Shown one piece after another: positions 1-7,081 of a stretch of DNA of 64,000 bases. The translations under genes and the position numbers were made by a program. Below the pieces are notes generated by a model. It had not been told where the DNA came from. It saw only the letters and a list, made by a program, of their open reading frames with translations, and made no database searches. The stretch is taken from the IMG/VR virus record IMGVR_UViG_3300036823_000301, positions 1 to 64,000 of that record; one strand, given 5' to 3'. This stretch comes from a virus. Position 1 is the stretch's first letter. Every line of letters begins with the position of its first letter.

Positions 1-57
1 GATCTGACCGCTGACGAACGATCCCACATCGAAGCAACCATCAAATCTATCAGGTAG
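1..57 (+). CDS. C-terminal end of an upstream methylase-like gene (partial)
   Basis: Only the last 18 codons and the TAG stop of a gene entering from the left are present. The final residues (DLTADERSHIEATIKSIR) are nearly the same as the C-terminus of the next gene (DLTAEEQDHIEATIKP). The two neighbours therefore look like tandem paralogues or a duplicated C-terminal domain. The function is inferred only from that similarity. Confidence 0.6.
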   Translation, partial: DLTADERSHIEATIKSIR

Positions 58-59
58 GT

Positions 60-1013
60 ATGTCACACCGGATCGTGTTTGTGGGGAATCCACCTTATCA
101 TGAACAGGATGGCGGACATGGACCATCATCTCGACCGATCTATCAGAATTTCCTTGAACATGCTTTAGAGCATGGTACCGAGGTATTGTTTGTCATTCCG
201 GCAAGGTGGTACACCGGAGGGAAAGGTCTGGATGGTTTTCGCAACGAAATGCTAAATTCAGGCAAGATCAAGCAGATCGTAGATTTTCCTATTTCTGCCG
301 CTGTCTTCCCTACAGTCGAGATTTCAGGTGGCGTCTGCTTTATCCACGCCGCAAATTCACATGATGGAACTTGTTCTTTCACTTCAAAAAACATCGCAAC
401 CGATGTAAATTTATCTCTTTTCGATGTGTTGGTGCGTGAGCCTAAAGCCATTACGGTCATCCAAAGGGTACTAGCCAGTCATAATAATGGGTTTTTTGAC
501 GAGGTGGTATCGTCGCGCAAGCCCTTTGGATTGGCGACGAACTTTGCACGGTTCAGCACCACTGCTGATGCGACAACCTTAACCTGTCGGACGATGAAGG
601 GCTGTAGACCGATAAATGCCGCCGAAGTAGTCCATGGACTTGCTTTTATTCCACGCTGGAAGGTGATCACGACACGTGCTGGTCCCGGACGTGATGGACG
701 CGGCGCCGAACAGCGAAAAGTTCTTAGTACAGTCGATGTGTTGCCACCACAGCACGTTTGTTTGGAGACTTATTTGGTGGTCGCGTCGTTCGAAACCGAG
801 CAGGAAGCTCGAAGTTGTGCAGCGTTTTTGACGCGAAAATTGCCGAGATTTCTGCTCAATCCTCGGATGACTTCTCAGGACATATCCAAAGAAAAATTCG
901 CCTGGGTTCCGATTATGGATTTCACGCGATCATGGGCAGATCAGGAACTCTACGATCATTTTGATCTGACCGCCGAAGAACAAGACCACATCGAAGCAAC
1001 CATCAAACCTTAA
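60..1013 (+). CDS. Eco57I-like adenine methylase fragment (NPPY motif at N-terminus)
   Basis: The 317-residue protein begins almost directly with a methyltransferase motif IV, FVGNPPYHEQDGG, at residues 7-19. A region typical of Eco57I-type N6-adenine methylases follows (IYQNFLEHAL, then VLFVIPARWYTGGKG at about residues 42-56). The SAM-binding motif I, which normally lies far upstream of NPPY, is missing. The ATG at 60 sits two bases after the stop of the preceding gene, whose C-terminus is homologous. The protein is either a catalytic/target-recognition half that needs a partner supplying the SAM-binding domain, or a degenerate duplicate. Methylation activity of this chain alone is doubtful. 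Confidence 0.65.
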   Translation: MSHRIVFVGNPPYHEQDGGHGPSSRPIYQNFLEHALEHGTEVLFVIPARWYTGGKGLDGFRNEMLNSGKIKQIVDFPISAAVFPTVEISGGVCFIHAANSHDGTCSFTSKNIATDVNLSLFDVLVREPKAITVIQRVLASHNNGFFDEVVSSRKPFGLATNFARFSTTADATTLTCRTMKGCRPINAAEVVHGLAFIPRWKVITTRAGPGRDGRGAEQRKVLSTVDVLPPQHVCLETYLVVASFETEQEARSCAAFLTRKLPRFLLNPRMTSQDISKEKFAWVPIMDFTRSWADQELYDHFDLTAEEQDHIEATIKP

Positions 1014-1171
1014 TGGGGCATGCCCGGCGAGAAGCCATTGAAGTTTACGTAGCGGCACCTCCCTCGTTGCGTCACATAACCAGCCAACAGAGCTCACATC
1101 GAACCAGCATTCGTCCGCGGAATCTATAAAAACACCACGAACGCCGATTCCTTGGCATTCAGGACATTACA

Positions 1172-1372
1172 TTATCGTTTAACTACCTTGAGCGTGCGTT
1201 TGTATTCAGCCCAACGCTGAATCATTAGGGAGGCCAGTTCAATTTTTTCGTAAGGTGACAACTGCGTTGTGATGCACGTCTGATACCCCAACGTCAATGT
1301 GTAACCACGTTCGTCACAATAAATACCGACAACTCCGTAGTTGTCATCAGCTTCAAGCTCGTTCCTGTTCAT
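1172..1372 (-). CDS. hypothetical protein, 66 aa
   Basis: A small acidic to neutral protein with no motif I recognise. Its ATG overlaps the stop of the upstream minus-strand gene by four bases (ATGA), so the two are translationally coupled. The pair runs against the surrounding plus-strand genes. Confidence 0.55.
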   Translation of the reverse strand: MNRNELEADDNYGVVGIYCDERGYTLTLGYQTCITTQLSPYEKIELASLMIQRWAEYKRTLKVVKR

Positions 1373-1812
1373 TCTCGAAAAAACCTCCGAATTTGCTGTT
1401 TGAGGCCGCGCGTCCCCCCTGTATCGTGCGTTTGGAGTAGACCCATCCGCTCAATAAATCTATGGGGTACGGCTGGATCATAAACGCTGGCTAGGATCGG
1501 TACAGTGTGCCGACGCCGCCATCGCCATAACATACCGACATCGCGCCATGACCAATACTGCATTCCAGTTGGAAACCTGACAATGACCAATTCATCGCCT
1601 GCAACACGATAGGAATCGGCCAATTTAACGTAATCGAAATAATTCACTGTATCCAAACGAACATAGACAACCTGTAGGCCGTGAGCCGTTGCAATAGTCC
1701 TATAATCACTGGTAAGCCAATCCATACTCCTAGGCTGATCCCAAAGCAGATGATCACGGAAGATTCGTAACATCTCCCCCTGATCCAACAGCCGTTTCAG
1801 CTCGGGGTCCAT
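1369..1812 (-). CDS. hypothetical protein, about 147 aa
   Basis: I do not recognise the family. The protein has a charged N-terminus, a Trp-rich centre (MQYWSWRDVGMLWRWRRRHT) and a basic C-terminus (QQIRRFFRE). I chose the ATG at 1812 over the one at 1824 because GGAG stands about six bases ahead of it. It forms a two-gene minus-strand unit with the 66-aa gene downstream. Confidence 0.5.
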   Translation of the reverse strand: MDPELKRLLDQGEMLRIFRDHLLWDQPRSMDWLTSDYRTIATAHGLQVVYVRLDTVNYFDYVKLADSYRVAGDELVIVRFPTGMQYWSWRDVGMLWRWRRRHTVPILASVYDPAVPHRFIERMGLLQTHDTGGTRGLKQQIRRFFRE

Positions 1813-1918
1813 ACCAATCTCCATTTGATCTCATCACCATAAACCCATGGTGGGGAGCATCCGAATTTGCAAAGCCACAATACGGCTCAACGATTTATCG
1901 GTCAACTGTTAATTTTCG

Positions 1919-1948
1919 TTGGACACAAAGATTCGTACCCGCTATATA
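1919..1948 (+). promoter_or_regulatory. possible sigma70-like promoter before the first HTH gene
   Basis: TTGGAC at 1919-1924, an 18-nt spacer and TATATA at 1943-1948. The ATG of the HTH gene follows only six bases later, so a transcript from here would be leaderless. This is weak evidence from consensus matching only. Confidence 0.25.
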
Positions 1949-1954
1949 GGGCTC

Positions 1955-2185
1955 ATGACGCAGCGCACCGACCCCGAGAGTCTTGCTCATGTTTTGGAAC
2001 GTCTTGAAGAGGCTATACAGATCGCGGGAACGCAGTCGGCATTTGCCGTCAAATATGGGCTCGGGCAAGCCGCTGTATCATTGACTCGACGTGGACTCAT
2101 TAACCCACCACCTAGCCTGTTACATACACTTAACTTAGAGGCAGTGACATATTATGTCAGACTTAACTCTAGATCTCGTCGTTGA
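1955..2185 (+). CDS. small helix-turn-helix regulator, 76 aa
   Basis: The core is AFAVKYGLGQAAVSLTRRG, followed by INPPPSLL and a short C-terminal strand (VTYYVRLNS). This is the layout of the small phage/prophage HTH proteins in which an XRE-like helix pair is followed by a P-rich turn and a YY-containing tail. A paralogue with the same layout lies on the opposite strand at 4636-4860. It probably binds an operator near its own gene. The ATG at 1955 is preferred over an in-frame TTG at 1919. Transcription or replication control is inferred from family resemblance. Confidence 0.6.
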   Translation: MTQRTDPESLAHVLERLEEAIQIAGTQSAFAVKYGLGQAAVSLTRRGLINPPPSLLHTLNLEAVTYYVRLNSRSRR

Positions 2186-2321
2186 CGAACTTCTCAAACT
2201 TGACCCCCAAATCCGCACAATGATCGCCAAGTCACTTATTGACGACGTCACTTGTCAATACTATCTATGGCTTGCATTAGGCAGCATCGGTAATATGGAG
2301 GTCCACCACAAATCCCCCTGA
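2154..2321 (+). CDS. hypothetical small protein, 55 aa
   Basis: An ATG at 2154 overlaps the last 32 bases of the HTH gene and opens a 55-codon frame ending at the TGA at 2319-2321. The product is acidic and helical in appearance (DLVVDELLKLDPQIRTMIAK). Overlap with the upstream gene suggests translational coupling. No family is recognised, and it may be a chance frame. Confidence 0.4.
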   Translation: MSDLTLDLVVDELLKLDPQIRTMIAKSLIDDVTCQYYLWLALGSIGNMEVHHKSP

Positions 2322-2395
2322 CACCTGTCGAAATTTCTTGACAAATTTGCTTATTTTTCAACAGTCTATCTATCTTTAGACTCAAGGTCAATTAC

Positions 2396-2899
2396 ATGCA
2401 AGATCGGATCGCCATCATCATTGATGGCACGAACATTCACCACGCCAGCCGTGCGCTAGGAATCGACATCGACTACGATAAATTGTTGAAATGGTTCAAC
2501 TCACAAGGCCGTTGCGTACGTGCTCTATACTACAACAGCATCCCGACAGGCGAGGAATACTCCCCTGTCCGTCGGCTGGTTGATTGGGCCTCTCGCAACG
2601 GCTTCGTGGTTGTGTCCCGGCCAGATGATGGGGAAGCGGAAAAGCCTCGTTTCAATGTCGATATGGCCTGCCATATGCTAGAACTAGCAGACAGAATCGA
2701 TCATTTTTACATTTGTGCAGGATCGGCGGAACTCAGACTGCCGGTGGATATCATCCAGCGGAAGGGTGCGAGGGTTACTGTTGTCAGCACCGTTCGCACT
2801 CAACCGCAGCACGTCAGTGACAGTTTGCGGCGTCAGGCCGATGGATTCATCGACCTGAATGACCTCAAAAGCATTGCACGCTCCACAGCCGACAGCTAA
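2396..2899 (+). CDS. NYN-domain (PIN-like) protein, LabA/DUF88 type
   Basis: The N-terminus IAIIIDGTNIHHASRAL (residues 5-21) and the NVDMACHMLELAD segment (D89) match NYN-domain ribonuclease-fold proteins. The third acidic cluster, usually SGDGDF, reads CAGSAELRLPV (107-117) and lacks both aspartates. Either catalysis is lost and the protein only binds nucleic acid, or another residue substitutes. At 167 aa the length is normal for a single NYN domain. It lies between the HTH gene and the SNF2-like helicase. Confidence 0.75.
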   Translation: MQDRIAIIIDGTNIHHASRALGIDIDYDKLLKWFNSQGRCVRALYYNSIPTGEEYSPVRRLVDWASRNGFVVVSRPDDGEAEKPRFNVDMACHMLELADRIDHFYICAGSAELRLPVDIIQRKGARVTVVSTVRTQPQHVSDSLRRQADGFIDLNDLKSIARSTADS

Positions 2900-2941
2900 T
2901 TTCCAAACGGATCAGGCTGGATAGCGTGGCGGAACGATAAC

Positions 2942-2967
2942 CAGGGCGGTGCGCGGGCACCGCCCTG
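2942..2967 (+). terminator. perfect 11-bp GC-rich hairpin after the NYN gene
   Basis: The arms cAGGGCGGTGC (2942-2952) and GCACCGCCCTg (2957-2967) pair perfectly around the loop GCGG. No T-run follows, so it is a terminator-like or mRNA-end-protecting hairpin rather than a canonical intrinsic terminator. Confidence 0.4.
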
Positions 2968-3055
2968 CCCGACCACAAACGTCCCCTTGGATCGATCCAG
3001 CCCATCCCCAGCATAGGTCGCCTTAGCAGCGGTGCCACAATTGAAAAAGTAGACC

Positions 3056-4639
3056 ATGGAAATATTCAAAACCACACCTTACAAACACCAGCTCGACATT
3101 TACAAACAGAGTAAAGACATGCCTTACGCAGCGTTATTCTTGGAACAACGCTGCGGTAAGACCAAGATCATCTTGGACACAGCCGCTTACCAATACCATG
3201 CCGGCCATATAAACGGGCTGCTCATCATTGCCCCGAATGGCGTTGCCCGGAACTGGTTGGATGAGGTCCAGATCCATCTAACGGAAACTGTTAACCACAA
3301 GATCGTGTTATGGCGATCCGGCAAGATGGCAACCAAGGCCGCTATGGTGGATCTGACGGGTTTACTCCGACACGGCGGCCTGTCGATCTTAAGTATGAAC
3401 ATCGACGCACTCATCACCACGGCCGCCAAAACCTATCTCACCAAATGGTTCCAAGCCCGGCGCACCTTCGTAGCTTTGGACGAGAGCATTGATATTTCCA
3501 GCCCCGGCGCTGCCAGAACAAAGGTGGCGTTACGTGTGGCCCGGCGTTCCATTATCCGTAGAATCGCGGATGGTACGCCGGCGGATGCCAAACCGCTTGG
3601 CCTCTATGCACAGACGCAATTCCTGGAGCCAGGGCTGCTAGGCGCTTCGACTTATGTGGCGTTCAAGGCGCGCTACACCGAGCAAGAAACCCGAGATGTT
3701 GGTGAGCATAACCGAATCTGCGATAATTGTGGCGGAAACGGTTGGTTTGATGGTGGCGTTCGTTGCGAACGATGCCGTGGTAGCTGTTTCATTGGTAACA
3801 AACAGATCGAAACCGTTGTTGGCTACAAGAATCTTGATGAATTAGCACAGAAACTGAAGCCGTTCGCGTTTCGCGTCACCCGCGCGGACTGTGCTGATCT
3901 CCCTCCGAAGGTTTTCGAGCGACGCTATTTCGCGCTCTCACCTGTTCAACAGCGGATTTTCAACGAACTGAAGATGGAGTTTCGTGCAGAGCTCGCCGGA
4001 AAGGTGGTGACCGCAAACATTGTGCTGACGCGCTTGCTGCGGCTCCAGCAGGTTGCCAGCAACCACTTACCGATCGATGGGGATCTGCGAATCTGTGAGG
4101 GGTGTCAGGGGGAGGGGTGCGCGAACTGCGACGATCGCGGCGTGTTGGGGCAAAGTCGCCGCGTGGCTGTGGTCGATCCCGACAAAAACCCTCGCCTGGA
4201 AACGCTTCAGACTGTGCTGGAACCGTTGACGGGACAAGGAATCATATGGACACGGTTTGTTCCAGACGTGGAGGCGGTGATGGGAAGTTTACGGAACGCT
4301 GTGCGCTATGACGGGCAGGTTCCCCCTGACCAACGCATTGAGGCGATCCAGAACTTCCAGGCTGGTAACGCGCAATATTTTGTGGCGAACCCGCGCGCGG
4401 CAGGAAGGGGATTGGATTTATCTGCGGCTAATTTTGTGGTGTACTATGCCCATGACTGGAGCTTGCGGTGGCGTAATCAGAGCGAGGACCGGGCGCAGTC
4501 CCTGAAACGCACCGAATCTGTGCTTTATATCGATCTTGTCGCCGAAGCGACTCCAGATGAAAAGATTATTGCCGCGCTTCGCGATGGAAAAGAGTTGAGT
4601 GAGCAGGTTTTAGGCGACCTGAAACGCGTATTCGATTAA
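3056..4639 (+). CDS. SNF2/SF2-type DNA helicase with two CxxCxGxG zinc modules
   Basis: The N-terminal lobe has a Walker A-like QRCGKTK (31-37), motif Ia (LLIIAPNGVARNWL) and a DEAx-box variant LDES (141-144). The C-terminal lobe has the motif V/VI signature ANPRAAGRGLDLSAANFVVY and QSEDRA. Two zinc modules of the DnaJ CxxCxGxG type interrupt the lobes: C222, C225, C237, C240, and C347, C350, C355, C358. The same type of module occurs in the phage primase at 7082. It is probably a replication, recombination or repair helicase/translocase. At 527 aa its length is close to other phage SNF2-like helicases. Its 3' end overlaps the minus-strand HTH gene by four bases. Confidence 0.85.
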   Translation: MEIFKTTPYKHQLDIYKQSKDMPYAALFLEQRCGKTKIILDTAAYQYHAGHINGLLIIAPNGVARNWLDEVQIHLTETVNHKIVLWRSGKMATKAAMVDLTGLLRHGGLSILSMNIDALITTAAKTYLTKWFQARRTFVALDESIDISSPGAARTKVALRVARRSIIRRIADGTPADAKPLGLYAQTQFLEPGLLGASTYVAFKARYTEQETRDVGEHNRICDNCGGNGWFDGGVRCERCRGSCFIGNKQIETVVGYKNLDELAQKLKPFAFRVTRADCADLPPKVFERRYFALSPVQQRIFNELKMEFRAELAGKVVTANIVLTRLLRLQQVASNHLPIDGDLRICEGCQGEGCANCDDRGVLGQSRRVAVVDPDKNPRLETLQTVLEPLTGQGIIWTRFVPDVEAVMGSLRNAVRYDGQVPPDQRIEAIQNFQAGNAQYFVANPRAAGRGLDLSAANFVVYYAHDWSLRWRNQSEDRAQSLKRTESVLYIDLVAEATPDEKIIAALRDGKELSEQVLGDLKRVFD

Positions 4640-4860
4640 TTTCGTTCCGCGTAATAGATCACCTTACGCTTGTAGCCGATAGCCTTTAGGACAACCGGAG
4701 GTGGATCAATGCGACCCGATACTACCAATGATAGTTGTGATTGATCAATACCATTCTGGCGCGCAAACGCCCCCTGGCTACCGATTCGCTCAATCTCTTT
4801 GGTAAGTTTGGTGTAGACCCTATCGCGGCTAGCGATGTCAATTTCGAGCTTTGCAGCCAT
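4636..4860 (-). CDS. small helix-turn-helix regulator, 74 aa (paralogue)
   Basis: The core SQGAFARQNGIDQSQLSLVV is followed by IDPPPVVLKAIG and VIYYAERN, the same three-part layout as the protein at 1955. I chose the ATG at 4860 because AGGA lies about eight bases upstream; an in-frame TTG at 4923 is less likely. The gene is divergent from the 5076 gene, so the 215-bp gap between them is a good place for an operator. A repressor or Cro-like role is inferred. Confidence 0.65.
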   Translation of the reverse strand: MAAKLEIDIASRDRVYTKLTKEIERIGSQGAFARQNGIDQSQLSLVVSGRIDPPPVVLKAIGYKRKVIYYAERN

Positions 4861-4894
4861 GGATTTTATCCTGTTTTGATTTGACGATATACCC

Positions 4895-4923
4895 AATATC
4901 TCACATCTGGTTGACATATCCAA
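4895..4923 (-). promoter_or_regulatory. possible promoter for the minus-strand HTH gene
   Basis: On the minus strand, TTGGAT (4923-4918), a 17-nt spacer and GATATT (4900-4895) form a sigma70-like pair. The predicted start lies about 28 nt before the ATG at 4860. Consensus match only. Confidence 0.3.
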
Positions 4924-5075
4924 GGGTTAATTGAGTCAAGAGGCAATGACGATATCGTTAGGCTTCGTACGGAGTGTGTGCCCAGTTAGTCGCACCTCGA
5001 AATTCTGGATTGACCCATCAATTGGTAATAGCCCATAACCCAACATCATCGATCAATCGTTAAGGGGGTCAATTG

Positions 5076-5348
5076 ATGACACGCAGGCAGCATCTCGAAC
5101 TTTTGGAACTCTATCAGCAGCGCGGTGGATTATTGATGAACCTCCGGGATCTGATGCCTGAAGTAGAGTTTCTGAAATATCTAAGTCGGAATATGACAAG
5201 CCTACAGATGGCACTTGATCTAATTCATTTTCATCTTCATTGGGATATATTTCAACAACAAGAACTTCGAATACATCAGCGCGGATGCCCAACACCTAAC
5301 AACATTTATTGGGCAATTGACGTTGTTAACGCTACACTTGGTATTTAG
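5076..5348 (+). CDS. hypothetical protein, 90 aa
   Basis: I do not recognise the family. The protein is largely helical (RRQHLELLELYQQRGGLL). A strong ribosome binding site (AAGGGGG at 5062-5068) precedes the ATG at 5076. It is the first gene rightward of the divergent HTH gene. The following 180 bp before 5530 hold no gene, only a GC-rich hairpin at 5485-5502 (CCCGCC and GGCGGG). Confidence 0.55.
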   Translation: MTRRQHLELLELYQQRGGLLMNLRDLMPEVEFLKYLSRNMTSLQMALDLIHFHLHWDIFQQQELRIHQRGCPTPNNIYWAIDVVNATLGI

Positions 5349-5529
5349 ACCAGAGCCATCAAGAGATTCGGTCGCTTTTACTTTACAGTTGACGACCGAA
5401 CCCGAATCGGTGCACAGTCCTCTCCCGTCGATCAGGGGGGAACCGAGGCCACCACCCACTATTTTCAACACTATTCGCGCTTGACCCGCCGATCAGGGCG
5501 GGTGCAGTAATCCAGACGGAGGGCATCCA

Positions 5530-6123
5530 ATGCATAACGAGAACAACGTTGTCAGCGAATGGGCTGACACGATGGATGACGTCCCGCAAGGTCCGAGCGG
5601 GGAACAGTTGTCTGTCGTGATTGGACTTGCTCAACGACAAACTCAACTTGAAGATTACATTGAACTGCTCGAAAGGGACCTAGATCAATCGAAAGCGGAT
5701 CTCCGCAGAATCCAGGAACGTGAGTTACCGGATGCCATGCAACTGGCCGGTATTGAAAACTATACACTGAATGGTGGACGTAAGGTTGAAATCGTCACAT
5801 CGATCGTAGCCAGTCCGACAAATGACCAAAAGCCGCTGATGTTGGAATGGCTACAAAACAACAACCACGCCGATATCGTCAAGCACGAGCTCAAGATCGG
5901 TTTCGGTAAGGGTGAAGACGACATTGCCAAAAAGTTGAAAAGCTGGCTTGGCATGCACCTACCGAAACAGAAGGTAGACGACAAAACGTTTGTGCATCCG
6001 CAGACATTGAATGGTTTCGTTCGCGAGATGTTTAGAGAAGGTTACGACATTCCTGATACGTTTAACGTAACGTTCCTCCGGAAGAGTGTCGTATCCCGCC
6101 CAAAGGGAGACGGTCCTCTGTAG
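5530..6123 (+). CDS. conserved phage replication-module protein, 197 aa
   Basis: The N-terminal half is a predicted coiled coil (QTQLEDYIELLERDLDQSKA). Next comes a compact domain with RELPDAMQLAGIENYTLNGG, KVEI and DIVKHELKIGFGKGEDDIAK. I recall this pattern from conserved phage proteins encoded beside single-stranded DNA binding proteins and helicases, with no assigned function. It lies directly upstream of the SSB gene with a clear GGAGGG ribosome site (5518-5523). A role in DNA metabolism follows from position only. Confidence 0.65.
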   Translation: MHNENNVVSEWADTMDDVPQGPSGEQLSVVIGLAQRQTQLEDYIELLERDLDQSKADLRRIQERELPDAMQLAGIENYTLNGGRKVEIVTSIVASPTNDQKPLMLEWLQNNNHADIVKHELKIGFGKGEDDIAKKLKSWLGMHLPKQKVDDKTFVHPQTLNGFVREMFREGYDIPDTFNVTFLRKSVVSRPKGDGPL

Positions 6124-6181
6124 CTGTCCCCCTGCCGCCACCGGCGCGGTTCCTGCCGGCTAACGAGAATGGAGACTATGG

Positions 6182-7030
6182 ATGATTACCAAGACGGTAA
6201 CACGAGAGCACGAACACGAGGCACCTCCAGTCGAGCTGGAACAGGCGCTGGTGACGCAGGACGACGTCTATGAGGGCACAGCTGGCCTGGGTATGGATGG
6301 CGCCACCGCTGACGATTTTGGTCGTCCGCCGCAACTGCGGATCTTGCAGTCTAACAGTCCAGAGGTGAACGAGGCCGAGGGTGCTTATGTGGTTGGTGCC
6401 AAAGCTGGAATGATCATTGATACCGGCACCAAAGAGGTCTTTGACGGCAAGGTTGGAATCACTTTCATACCAGTCAGCCGCGATCACCAATATGTCCAGT
6501 GGCACCAACGGGTTAATGGCGGTGCCGGCGGCGGATTCGTCAAAGTTCTGGCGGTGTCCGATCCCATCATTGCTGAGCTCAAAAAGGCACAAGGCGCTTT
6601 CAACAAGCTGATTTTGCCAGACCAGGACGAGCTGGTGGAGACGTTCCCCCTGTTCGGTCTGGCCATTGCCGCCGGGCTGGCTGATGAGCAATGTTCCCCC
6701 GCGATGATCGCGTTCGCCTCGACGCAGATCAAAAAATACCAGATGCTCATGCAGCGGTTGAACAAGTACATGCGCGATCCGCGAAACCCACCGATGTGGG
6801 CATGGCGGTGGAATTTCGGGACGCAGTCGGAACGTAATAAGAAAGGCTCGTTCTACGGTTGGCGTATCAATCTAGCCAACGGGAATCCAGCAGATTCCAT
6901 GCTGTCTCCGCGTAGCTTCCTCGTCGGCGAGGCCAAGGCATTCTACCAGCAGATCCGGGAAGGCCGTGTCACAGCCGACTATGTCACAGCTGGGCAGCAG
7001 CCCGAAAACGAAGACGACATCCCGTTCTAA
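6182..7030 (+). CDS. phage single-stranded DNA-binding protein with SSB-type acidic tail
   Basis: A 282-residue protein whose last residues are ENEDDIPF, essentially the DDDIPF tip that bacterial SSB proteins use to recruit partner enzymes. The body (for example KVGITFIPVSRDHQYVQW and NKKGSFYGWRINLANG) fits an OB-fold phage SSB rather than host Ssb. It sits between the coiled-coil protein at 5530 and the primase at 7082, in the replication block. The ATG at 6182 has GGAG eight bases upstream; another ATG at 6178 is out of frame. The tail suggests it docks host repair proteins or the phage's own primase and helicases. Confidence 0.75.
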   Translation: MITKTVTREHEHEAPPVELEQALVTQDDVYEGTAGLGMDGATADDFGRPPQLRILQSNSPEVNEAEGAYVVGAKAGMIIDTGTKEVFDGKVGITFIPVSRDHQYVQWHQRVNGGAGGGFVKVLAVSDPIIAELKKAQGAFNKLILPDQDELVETFPLFGLAIAAGLADEQCSPAMIAFASTQIKKYQMLMQRLNKYMRDPRNPPMWAWRWNFGTQSERNKKGSFYGWRINLANGNPADSMLSPRSFLVGEAKAFYQQIREGRVTADYVTAGQQPENEDDIPF

Positions 7031-7081
7031 CCTAATCATCACCAGGAAGGGCGCTCCGGCGCCTTTCCGATTCTTGGGGAG

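Noticed and set aside
5485-5502. Intrinsic terminator before the 5530 gene
   Set aside because: The 6-bp hairpin (CCCGCC/GGCGGG) lacks a T-run and is short; mentioned only as a hairpin.
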